Assembly (NCBI RefSeq): GCF_000835495.1
Contig: NW_015622545.1
Coordinates: 186,001-250,000, forward strand
Source: Cladophialophora immunda
Taxonomy: Eukaryota > Ascomycota > Eurotiomycetes > Chaetothyriales > Herpotrichiellaceae
DNA length: 64,000 nucleotides
Direction: 5' to 3'
Each line of letters starts with the position of its first letter. Position 1 is the stretch's first letter. The notes beneath the pieces are model-generated. The model was not told the DNA's origin. It worked only from the letters and a program-made list of their open reading frames with translations, and made no database searches. The position numbers were made by a program, and so were the translations under genes. Of this stretch, positions 51,338 to 59,720 are shown one piece after another.

Positions 51338-52104
51338 CTTGACGTCTTTGTCGGCAACATTCTGGCGCAAGAATTGCCCGGTGCCTACATCTTTTCCGTT
51401 GGGTATGAATCGACCCTAACCTTCAGCCGCTCCGTGGCAGGAACCAGCGACTCGACAAACGCGCTGCTCCATGGCTTGAAGTCTATTACCGAGAAAGGTG
51501 TGAGATGGGCACTCCTCTCCAGCTTTGTCGAGCTCGTTGTTGACCAACACCCTTCAATAGTGGCTAGGCAAACCAATCATCTTCATCTGTCATAGCCTTG
51601 GAGGAATCATAGTGAAACAGGTATACCACCATTTCTTGGGCCTGGAGTTGACGACCAATCACAAAACCCGATAGATGCCGGTCTCAGGCAATGATCATGG
51701 CACATGAGTTCGATTACTTTGGCGATGTTTTGCGCGCGACCTGGCTGATCGTGTTCATGGGCACGCTGCACCGAGAGAGTCAGATCGCGGCGGCGTTGGG
51801 ACCGCTCGCGACATTCGCCAACTTGTTGCTGGATCTGTCCTTGACCTCGGGCTTTGCTGGCTCGATGAGGACCGATCTAATCGGCATCTTGTCGCGAGAT
51901 TCGGCCAAACTCGACGAAATCAACCAATCGTTCAAACGCCGGGCCAATGTCAATGCGAGGCTGCACGACTCATTGTTACTGTGTGCGGGGGGCTGCATGA
52001 CTCATTGCTTCGGTGCGGGGAATCTTCAATACGGTCGATCGAGATTTCCATACGGTCGATCATTTGCGCTCGTGAGACGCAAGACATCTTTTGTCTGCGA
52101 CTGA
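51338..52104 (+). pseudogene. 5'-truncated alpha/beta-hydrolase relic (NLR-type N-terminal lipase-like domain)
   Basis: Looks like the serine-hydrolase domain that stands at the N-terminus of many fungal NACHT or ankyrin proteins. Readable exons: about 51338-51497, 51568-51620 and 51688-52104. The splices give ITEKGKPIIFICHSLGGIIVKQ and then AMIMAHEFDYFGDVLRAT. The nucleophile elbow CHSLGG is intact and VFMGTLHRES corresponds to the family's FLGTPHRGS. No start codon or N-terminal strand (GLGG..TW) is found. The C-terminal side runs into two local duplications and stops, with no NACHT or repeat domain after it. It is therefore probably a decayed fragment; an unseen upstream exon could still rescue it. 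Confidence 0.6.
51961..52070. repeat. two adjacent imperfect tandem duplications
   Basis: A unit of about 30 bp (gctgcacgactcattg...) is repeated near 51959-52018. A unit of about 20 bp built on atacggtcgatc follows, near 52028-52062. Both lie at the 3' end of the hydrolase relic. Confidence 0.7.
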
Positions 52105-52508
52105 GGTTGGTGACACCATTTCCGAACGATCAGCAGGCAGGCCGTAGCGTTTCAGGATCGTGTCAAGTCGCTGTTGGGAGAATGAGGGACATTTCGGCCG
52201 ACATCGCCTTCATGACATGGCAGCATCAATTAGTCTGGGTCAAGTAAACAGCGCGTAGATATCGTAGCGTGGAGGATCAGCAAGATACCATGTGGTGTGA
52301 CTGTTGAGCCATTGTGCTGTGCAAAGAGATTTGACGAATGTCAGCCCACTGCGTACAAAGTCTCGAACAGGTATGAGTGAGGTGAAGTAGTGAGGGAGAA
52401 GATGACCATCAATGCGCAGCATGTACGAGATAGGATAGCACGCGAGCAGCTGGGCGCAGTTAAGTAGCTGCTCTGTCCTCCTCGTACTCTGCTGTGTACC
52501 GCATCTCA
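52105..52508. other. intergenic region
   Basis: 404 bp between the hydrolase relic and the lipocalin-like gene. No gene or clear motif is seen. Confidence 0.4.
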
Positions 52509-53177
52509 ATGACCTCCTCTCCAACTCCCAAGCCACATCTCCAACCCATTGTGTCTACAACATACAGACACCCAGTCAGTCAGCATTCCAGCATGCCCGC
52601 AACTCAAACTCCAGGACTCAACTTCCGTCCACCGTCGACAGCGGCGGCGGCGGCGGCTGCTGCTGCTGCTGCAGCTGCAGCTGGCCCAAACACCTTCGAA
52701 TCTCCTCACGTCTCCTTCCTACAGGGGACATGGAATGTCACCCACTCGACGCTTCCCATGTGGAAGAACAACCGCAATGTGACAATCACCTACACGTCGC
52801 TGCCCCAGAACGCCGAGCACCTCGATGACTTGGTCGAATACCAGCCCCTGACCTCGGACAAGCACAAGCGCGTCGAAGGTATCGACACCCCGGACGCCCA
52901 CACCAAGGCCGCATACAATTGGCGCGGCAAGGGGCTCTTAAAAGTCGCGTCCAGCCACTGGGAGATTCTAGGATATGGCGAAGAGGAGGGCGGCTGGGTT
53001 GTCACGTTCTTCCAAAAGACCCTATTTACACCCGCGGGCATCGACATCTACGCTCGTCGCCGGGGCGGCTTGTCCCAGGAATTGCTAGAGCAGATCAAGA
53101 ACGAGATCCGAGCCATCAAGCACCACCACATCCAGAAACTGGCCGATCTCATCTTTCCCATCAAACACAATTGGTGA
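52509..53177 (+). CDS. conserved fungal protein, possibly lipocalin-like
   Basis: A hypothetical protein of 222 aa in one exon. After a low-complexity leader with 14 consecutive Ala (52641-52682) comes FLQGTWNVTHSTLPMWK, then NVTITYTSL, VEYQPL and NWRGKGLLKVASSHWEILGYG. Short alternating strands beginning with GxW recall lipocalin/calycin barrels, which bind small hydrophobic ligands; that is inference from pattern. A second ATG at 52593, after the leader, could also be the start. The C-terminus is a charged helix rich in His. It converges on IPK1 with only 22 bp between the stop codons. Confidence 0.7.
   Translation: MTSSPTPKPHLQPIVSTTYRHPVSQHSSMPATQTPGLNFRPPSTAAAAAAAAAAAAAAGPNTFESPHVSFLQGTWNVTHSTLPMWKNNRNVTITYTSLPQNAEHLDDLVEYQPLTSDKHKRVEGIDTPDAHTKAAYNWRGKGLLKVASSHWEILGYGEEEGGWVVTFFQKTLFTPAGIDIYARRRGGLSQELLEQIKNEIRAIKHHHIQKLADLIFPIKHNW
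52641..52682 (+). repeat. alanine-coding triplet repeat
   Basis: gcg x5, gct x5, then alternating gca/gct x4, coding for 14 Ala in the leader of the lipocalin-like protein. Confidence 0.9.
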
Positions 53178-53199
53178 AGGGACAAAGGTGGTGTGATGG

Positions 53200-54258
53200 C
53201 TACGAGAGATTTTGACGGCTGATCCTACAATTCGACCCGTCGAGGTTCTGGTACCAGTCGCCCTCAAGCAGCTCCTCCTCCATCGCTGCCCATTTCTGGA
53301 CCTTTCCTCCCTCAGTCGTCTTCAGATCCAAGTCCGCAAGTTTGATGTCTACAACATCCACTCGGTCACTTGAGTCGGGTCTCCGCTTCAGAGCTAGAAA
53401 GACGCTGCAGTCCCTCAACGCCATGGCCACGCCAAAGTCCTTACCATCCGGGTTGCGAAAATCGTCCACTCCCACCGATCCATGCTCTTCCTGAAGAGTC
53501 TGGAGATGTCTCAAAGATGGCTGGACTTTTTCTCTGAACTCTGCCACAAACTTGTGGATCCCATTCTCGAGTGGCCAGATATTCGCCAGCGTCCGCTCCA
53601 ACACTGCGTCTTCGTCCGCCAGCAAGTCCAACGGACAGAAGCCCGAGTCACCTCTCCCTTGATGAGCTCCCGCTTTTCTTCGCATCGCATTGAGCGCGCA
53701 CGTCCTGCAGTTCCTCGCGTCTACAGGCGCGCTGGGACTCTGCACCAGCCATTTCGGCTTGAACTCGACCAGCCAATCAATCCCCGGTCCCTGCAAGTTC
53801 TGCATCAGGATTCCGTACTGCTCGTTCTCGTACGAGGGCAGGTAGACGTGGCGTCTGTGGTGGTGGCGGATCTTTTTGCCCTTGACATCTTCCGCCGAGA
53901 GGGCCGATAAATCCACGCCGTCAATCTCCCTCAATTCGTCGTTCGCCTCGCTCACCATTGCTGGCGTGAGCTTGTAGAGTGCCTGCTCCATCAGCAACGA
54001 CTTGTGCTTCTCGTTGAAAAGCGGCGCGATGCGGCCCTGAAAGTCGGACATGGCTTGCACGGCGGCTTTCGTGGAGGGCAGGTCTTTGCGGAGACGCATG
54101 ACGCAGCAGTGCGAGTGGTGGAGGAGAGCCGGCGGTGACTGGACGGAGACGCTGTAGATGATGTTGGCGGCGCCTTCTGCAAGGTAGTGGAGTTGGAGGC
54201 TGGCGGTGATCAGACTGGAGGGACATAATGGGGAGGATCGGTGAGTTGACATGGACAT
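53200..54258 (-). CDS. IPK1: inositol-pentakisphosphate 2-kinase
   Basis: Phosphorylates Ins(1,3,4,5,6)P5 at the 2-position to make phytate (InsP6), which serves mRNA export and pyrophosphate synthesis, mainly in the nucleus. Single exon, 352 aa, usual for fungal members. The N-lobe nucleotide region has YLAEGAANIIYSV and VMRLRK. The family signature EFKPKWLVQSPSAP is followed by a Cys/His group (CRTCAL, a His and a Cys about 15 and 23 residues later) like the zinc site of plant IPK1. The C-lobe metal-binding motif is VDIKLADLDLK. I chose ATG 54258 since homology starts close behind; the frame stays open upstream. Divergent from an SDR 1.2 kb away. Confidence 0.9.
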   Translation of the reverse strand: MSMSTHRSSPLCPSSLITASLQLHYLAEGAANIIYSVSVQSPPALLHHSHCCVMRLRKDLPSTKAAVQAMSDFQGRIAPLFNEKHKSLLMEQALYKLTPAMVSEANDELREIDGVDLSALSAEDVKGKKIRHHHRRHVYLPSYENEQYGILMQNLQGPGIDWLVEFKPKWLVQSPSAPVDARNCRTCALNAMRRKAGAHQGRGDSGFCPLDLLADEDAVLERTLANIWPLENGIHKFVAEFREKVQPSLRHLQTLQEEHGSVGVDDFRNPDGKDFGVAMALRDCSVFLALKRRPDSSDRVDVVDIKLADLDLKTTEGGKVQKWAAMEEELLEGDWYQNLDGSNCRISRQNLS

Positions 54259-55482
54259 GGTGGAGCGTGTCGGTCTCGCGAGACAATACTCTCCGGTCGG
54301 TTCCAGTGCGAGAGCTGCAGATGGCGGGGATGTTAGGCTCGAAGGTACTGAGAAAGGACACCCGTGAAGCCGCCGCCCTTGATCCTCTGTATATAGCGAT
54401 GTAAGTCTTTCGCCGGTCTGATCCAGCAATATACCTCCCGTATAATGTGCGAGTCTGCCTCGGCCCCGGCCTCACAATATCTCCGTCTGTGGAAGGAGGG
54501 ATAGATCTATCTATCTATACAAAGCACGCTATAAACTCCCGCTACACAATCGCTTCCCTTCCCTTCCTTTCCTCCCTTGACTTCCCACCCCGGCTCAATC
54601 TAACCCAGCCCTAACTATTCTCCTTTCCCCCGACTATCCCAGTCCTTCACGCGCTCAAAAGGACCGAGTTCACCACCGCGGTCATGACTCTCAGGGTGCG
54701 GAGAGGGAGAGATCTGGGTCCTACGGACGGACGGGAGACATAGGATAGGTGTGTATTCTATGGATGTGTGTATCAGTGTGTGTAGACAGGTAGGTAAGGA
54801 GCCCAAGTCGAGAGTTTTTACATCACAACTACACCGTGTTTTGTGTGTGTGGCTGTCTGTCGAATCAAGGTTCGAAATTCTTGGTCTTTTGGGGGGTTTG
54901 TTCGCTCTGTTCGCTTTGTTCGCGGTGTTTAGATCTGTTCTTCGGAGATAAGAAACATCACCACCAATGCTTGTCACCAATGCCACCACTGCCCACCCCC
55001 ATCACCACCATGACAAATGGAAGATCCCCAATTCAATTCTCACCATCATCACGAGCTCATACGCACATCTATACCTCGTACCCAGTCGTGGTGTGCACGT
55101 ACATCTATCTCATATCTTTGTGTTAGGTATCTTATTGAGCGTGCGTGGGTATTGTATAGGCGATTTGATTTGATCCCATTCGGCTATTTACAAAGTGGCA
55201 CGGAAGAGGACGAGAAACCGGAAGAGGAACAAAGAGTGGAATAGAACGAACGAACGAGCTCGAGAACGGATTGGAAGAGGACAGATCCCAGAGAGCAGAA
55301 CGATTTCGGAGTCTATTGAAGTGAGAGGAGTACGAGCGAGACTGAGTCGTCCTCTACTGTACGACTAGGACAGACCCACGAGGAGAAGGATCGAAGCTGA
55401 GCTGAGCTGGGGTCTATCTCTGGACGTCTGCCCTATTTCCACAGAACTGCCCATACGGACTCCTGCCACTCCACAGCCCCCA
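54259..55482. other. divergent promoter region of IPK1 and SDR
   Basis: 1.22 kb without a gene. It holds CT-rich stretches near 54547-54580 and three 9-10 bp units of gttcgct type near 54899-54926. Confidence 0.45.
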
Positions 55483-56358
55483 ATGGCATTGACCACCGAT
55501 CTCTCCTCCCACCTCGCCCTGGTGACCGGAGCAACAGGCGGCATAGGCAAAGCGACGTGCCTGGCCCTGGCGCACCTCAACTGCTCCATCGCCGTGCACT
55601 ACCACAGCGCGTCCGACACGGCGGAATCGCTCGTCGCCCAGCTCACATCCATGAACGTGCGCGCCTCGGCGTTCCGCGCCGACCTGTCCTCCTACGACGA
55701 GACGCGCGCTCTGCACGCCAACGTCGTCCATGAGCTGGGTCATCCGACCATCCTCTTCAACAACGCCGGGCTAACCATGGGGGTGTCCCGGGTCAAGGAC
55801 GTCAGCGAGGTGTCCGTGGAGGACTTTGAGAAGACCTGGAGAGCGAATTGCGGCACCGCGTTCTTGCTCACCCAATTGTGTATCCCCCAGATGGTCGAGG
55901 CTGGCTGGGGCAGAATCGTCTTTTGTTCCAGTGTCGCCGGCTTCACTGGTGGTGTAGTCGGACCGCATTATGCGTGAGTGCTCTTCCTAGCGCGGCACCC
56001 TTTGCCCAAATCAGACTGACTGTTCCCATGACAGATCGTCCAAATCGGCCCTTCACGGGCTGGTGCATTGGCTGGCAGGTGCTTATGCAAAGACTGGCGT
56101 AACCATCAACGGCGTCGCGCCAGCGTTGATCGAAGAGACCAAGATGCTGCCTGGAGGGTCCGCAGAGTTGTCTGCGAGTAAGTCGAAGTCCGGTGTCTCA
56201 GAAGCGGTCGAGTTTGCTGACGGAGAAATTGCCCAGAAATCCCCATCGGGAGACTTGGGAAGCCCGAAGAAATCGCAGAGACAGTCCTCTGGATCGTCAA
56301 GACCGGCTATGTCCATAACAAGATCATCGCTGTCGACGGCGGCATGTTCATCCAGTAA
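55483..56358 (+). CDS. FabG-type short-chain dehydrogenase
   Basis: A classical SDR resembling 3-oxoacyl-ACP reductase or gluconate 5-dehydrogenase. Exons 55483-55973, 56035-56177 and 56237-56358 give 251 aa, the standard length. The splices restore PHYASSKSALHG and the ending KIPIGRLGKPEEIAETVLWIV...DGGMFIQ. The cofactor loop is TGATGGIG (15-22), the NNAG motif follows FNNAGLT, the catalytic Ser is in CSSVAG, and the catalytic pair is Tyr163 and Lys167. All active-site residues are present. The substrate is unknown. It converges on the NSRP1 gene with 53 bp between stops. Confidence 0.9.
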
Positions 56359-56411
56359 GAGGAGCAGGCACGATAGGTCGAAAAGACCTTGGACCACAGC
56401 CTCGATCCGCT

Positions 56412-57650
56412 TCAACCACCAGCCTCTTTCTTCTTCCGCGCTTCCTGTTCTCTTTCCCGTTTCCGCTGTAGAAACCGCTCTCTGGCACTCATCTTGTCGG
56501 CTTCGCTGACCTTGCTCTTGATCTTGTCCTGCTGTTGTTTCTCCTCGTCCGCTTCGACCTGCTTCTGTTTCTCCACCATTTCCTCGATCTGTCTCTCCAT
56601 CATCCGTGACTGTCGCTCGCGCTGAGCGTGGCGTGCGTCTACCGCCTTGGACGACTTCCAGAACTCGTCCTTTCGCCCCGATTCTGATCTTGCAGGTGCC
56701 TGTTGCTCTTTGCCGGGCTTCTTGGGCGCCACATTCAGGCCGGCGGACAGGAGCTGTCGCTTGTCGACCACCTCGCCTTCATCGTTGACGACGATGCGTG
56801 CTCCTTGCTGAATCAACTCCTCGGCCATTTTCGCTTCAGATTTCTCTTCTTCAACCGGGGTCTCCTCCTCGACACCGCCTTCCTTTCTCTTTGCGGCGTC
56901 CTCCTCCGCCTGTTTGATCAACCGCATCCGCTCTTCGTCCTTCTCCAGCATCCTCTTGTGGAAAGCGGTCATGCCACCGCCTTGTCTTCGCCGCTCTTCT
57001 TCGGCTTCTTCACGCTTTTTCTCCTCCTCCTCCATGCGCCTGATTTCCTCCTGCTGCTTCTTGTATGCCCCGGTCACGAATTTCTCCTTGTCGGCGTATT
57101 CGTCTCCCTCTGCTTCTCTCTCACGTTGCAGGAGCTTCTCCCGCGCTCGCAGCTGATCTCGCTTCCGCACCTCGGCGCTCTGCATTAGCGAGCCCATGTA
57201 CTTCGGACCCGACGGGCCACCAGCGTCATTTGATTTCTTCTCTTTCTCTGCGTGGAATGTATCGTAGGCTGCGTCATAGTCGTAGACAGAGGCGTCTATC
57301 TTTGAGGCTTCTTTGTCGTGCAGTTTGGCACTGCGCAGTGCCGACAGGTTGACGTATTTGTCTGTCCCTGTGACAGATCCAGAGGATTTCGGCTGCGGAA
57401 GCTGCAGACCGCACTGGGTGAGCTTGTGAGCCTTGCTCGGCGGCTCACCATCATCTTCATCGTCGTCAAGATCCTTTAGGGGCCTTAGAGGTTTCGATGT
57501 CTTCTTCGCTCCGTATGTAGGCGCGGGAGCAGGCGCGGGGACCTCGCCTGCATCATCGTCTTCGTCGAAGAACGCCTTGCGTTTCTGCGCTGGCTTTGAG
57601 AGGCCCGAGGATGACTTGGCCGAGGTGAGACCGAAAGCGAGGGACGGCAT
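56412..57650 (-). CDS. NSRP1/CCDC55-like splicing regulator (DUF2040)
   Basis: Homologue of nuclear speckle splicing regulatory protein 1, which affects alternative splicing in animals; the fungal role is unknown. Single exon, 412 aa. The conserved DUF2040 block spans about residues 130-250, with IDASVYDYDAAYDTFH, PKYMGSLMQSAEVRKRD and EFVTGAYKKQQEE-like text (here KEKFVTGAYKKQQEE). The rest is highly charged coiled coil rich in Glu, Lys and Arg, ending in REREQEARKKKEAGG. ATG 57650 gives the usual MPSLAFGL start; a longer frame upstream lacks conservation. It shares a 273-bp divergent promoter with the TRS20 gene. Confidence 0.85.
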   Translation of the reverse strand: MPSLAFGLTSAKSSSGLSKPAQKRKAFFDEDDDAGEVPAPAPAPTYGAKKTSKPLRPLKDLDDDEDDGEPPSKAHKLTQCGLQLPQPKSSGSVTGTDKYVNLSALRSAKLHDKEASKIDASVYDYDAAYDTFHAEKEKKSNDAGGPSGPKYMGSLMQSAEVRKRDQLRAREKLLQREREAEGDEYADKEKFVTGAYKKQQEEIRRMEEEEKKREEAEEERRRQGGGMTAFHKRMLEKDEERMRLIKQAEEDAAKRKEGGVEEETPVEEEKSEAKMAEELIQQGARIVVNDEGEVVDKRQLLSAGLNVAPKKPGKEQQAPARSESGRKDEFWKSSKAVDARHAQRERQSRMMERQIEEMVEKQKQVEADEEKQQQDKIKSKVSEADKMSARERFLQRKREREQEARKKKEAGG

Positions 57651-57923
57651 CTCGCGATCGCAATTGAGGAAGACAACACCGCCGATAAATTGCTTGTGAG
57701 CTGTGGCTACGTAGAGAATGGGAACTCGAGATTTCCTTGATGCGGCGACCTTTTCGCCGGAGTTGTGCCGAGCCTCATCGCGGCCACTCACAGGCTCCTA
57801 GCTTCAAATGTCCCTTTTCCACACATTGGATCCACGGCTGCGGGATATCAATCAACACGTCAAGGCCGATCCCCGCGTCCGAGAGAATATCGAGATCAGT
57901 GCACTCACGCAGCACACAGAAAC
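57651..57923. promoter_or_regulatory. bidirectional promoter, NSRP1-like and TRS20
   Basis: Only 273 bp separate the start codons of two conserved housekeeping genes reading outward, so core promoter elements must be shared or interleaved. Confidence 0.6.
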
Positions 57924-58442
57924 ATGTCGTACTACTTTGTCATCATCTCGCCGGCCGACTCGCCGCTCTTCGAATTGACCTTCGGCACGTCCAAAGCGGG
58001 CGGCGACGGCGTCGCTCGCTTCCGCAACGGCGAGACGGCTCGGTACATGAACCAGTTCATCGTGCACGCCTCCTTGGACGTCGTGGAGGAGGTGCAGTGG
58101 CTGACGCCCAACATGTGGCTCAAGGTCATTGACAACTACGCGCCCACCAACTCCCACATCAGCTGCTTCATGACGGGGACGAACGTGCGCTTCATGCTGC
58201 TCCACCAGCCGTCGGCCATGACGAATTCCTCGGCCGGGGCCCGAGCGTCGACCATCTCGTCGACCTCGATTCCGCAGAATCCGACCAGTCCGCAGACGGA
58301 AGAGGCGATTCGGCAGTTTATGAGCGAGGTCTTCGAACTCTGGGTGAAGACGTTGATGAACCCGTTCTACACGATCGGGAATCCCATCAAGAGTCCGGTT
58401 TTCAAGCAGAGAGTCACTGCTGCCGGCCGCAAATGGCTGTGA
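57924..58442 (+). CDS. TRS20: TRAPP complex subunit Trs20/TRAPPC2 (sedlin)
   Basis: A small longin-fold adaptor of the TRAPP complexes, which tether ER-to-Golgi vesicles and activate Ypt1; Trs20 links the core to TRAPPIII. Single exon, 172 aa, slightly above the usual 140-175. It starts MSYYFVIISPADSPLFE, the typical sedlin N-terminus, with FIVHASLDVVEEVQW and NNxx-type motif region PTNSHISCFMTGTNVRFMLLH. A Ser/Thr/Pro-rich loop (about 100-125) precedes EVFELWVKTLMNPFY and KSPVFKQRV. No signal or membrane segment is expected. Confidence 0.93.
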   Translation: MSYYFVIISPADSPLFELTFGTSKAGGDGVARFRNGETARYMNQFIVHASLDVVEEVQWLTPNMWLKVIDNYAPTNSHISCFMTGTNVRFMLLHQPSAMTNSSAGARASTISSTSIPQNPTSPQTEEAIRQFMSEVFELWVKTLMNPFYTIGNPIKSPVFKQRVTAAGRKWL

Positions 58443-58888
58443 TGACTGTGCTGGGACTTATTGTGAGGGAGGGTTCTTTGTCCGGGGGTTGTTTGCAGAC
58501 TCGGCTCTCAAACGTCTTTGACAAGGAATGACAGCTCGGCTCTGCGAGAACTTTCCCCGCCGGCTCGAGAGTACTACTGTTCTGTCTTCGATTTTGCATT
58601 AAACTCTGACTGGTCATCGCCATGCATGGCTGAAGATGAGGGTTTATGCACAGAGAGCCACTCCCACCAACTCCCCCTCCCTCCGCCGCACAAAGCAACA
58701 TTGACTGGAACGCTGTCTATGCCATCCTCGAAAGACCGTCCGTGATCGGAGCTGGTCGTATAAGTCAAATACAGTAATTGCTGCTCCACAAACCGCGAGA
58801 TAGGATCCTGATCTAACAATCTTCTTTAGTAATTACTTCATAGTCCCAGGCCACGAATCAACACCCTCCGCAAAAGCTATTGACTGAA
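58443..58888. other. intergenic region
   Basis: 446 bp with the TRS20 3' UTR and the promoter of the 67-aa gene. No motif stands out. Confidence 0.4.
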
Positions 58889-59092
58889 ATGGCCCCCGTG
58901 CCTGGGTTTGACGCCGGTCCTCACCACGAAATTATACGTCGATCAGCCGCGAACTACCTAGACTGGCCGCTGTGGGCTCAGATATTACTGGTGGTGGTGG
59001 TAGTTACGTTCTGGATCCCGGCATACTTTACAGTCCAGCTATTTATGGAATGCTCGTGTCTCAGGCGCCGGCGGAGAGACGAGGCAGGCTGA
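58889..59092 (+). CDS. small membrane protein, 67 aa
   Basis: Not assigned to a family. Single exon. A short acidic/His leader (MAPVPGFDAGPHHEIIRR) is followed by a Trp-rich boundary (YLDWPLWAQ), one or two hydrophobic stretches (ILLVVVVVTFWIPAYFTVQLF) and a basic tail after CSC (LRRRRRDEAG). The positive cluster right after the segment fits a type II/tail orientation. ATG 58889 is preceded by GAAATGG. No splice is needed. It could be a chance frame; the ordered charge pattern argues otherwise. Confidence 0.45.
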   Translation: MAPVPGFDAGPHHEIIRRSAANYLDWPLWAQILLVVVVVTFWIPAYFTVQLFMECSCLRRRRRDEAG

Positions 59093-59720
59093 AGGGTACT
59101 GGCATCTCTGTATCGCTGGACTTTCGGAGAGGAGCGGGCGGGATGGGGGATTGAATGAGCTGCATACCTGTTGCCATGGCACCAGACTGATGTGGAGCTA
59201 GGATAAGAAGCGGTCGACGATTGCGGTTCGTTAAGACTATCCTACTGAAACGCCAGACGAGGCTGAGGGCGGAGTTGTAGCTCAGTAAACGACCATGAGG
59301 AATCCCACAGCGGTCCTCAACCTTCTAACTACCTGGTTCATACGATTATTGAGGGAATTGAAAAAGAATCCACCACCCGCTAGTCCAAGGCGTTCGACTA
59401 GGGTCCTAGCGAAAGAGAAGTGGGAAGGGAATCCATATAGAAGGGTGAATAGCTCAAGCGTGCTCAGCTACGGTAAAGACCATACATACATACATACATA
59501 TGGACATCCATAAATCCATAGCCAGCAAGCGAACTCTATCAACCACGCTCTCCGTATTTGTGTTGGCGAGAATAGAAGTCTGTCTTTCTCTCTTCGTTTA
59601 TCCACGGTTGACTAGCCTGGCGCACGTCGTCGTCGGCAACAGTGCTCATTCTCTTCTCCACGACCCAGCTCACCTAATCTCCCTGTTGTTCAGCTCCATG
59701 CACTGCACCTCGTCCGGCGC
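59093..59720. other. intergenic region with CATA repeat
   Basis: 628 bp. A (CATA)5 microsatellite lies at 59481-59500. A tRNA-like word (tagctcagt) near 59277 lacks the rest of a tRNA. No gene is seen. Confidence 0.5.

Noticed and set aside
59271..59350. tRNA-like word tagctcagt
   Set aside because: There is no acceptor stem, anticodon arm or T-loop at the right distances.
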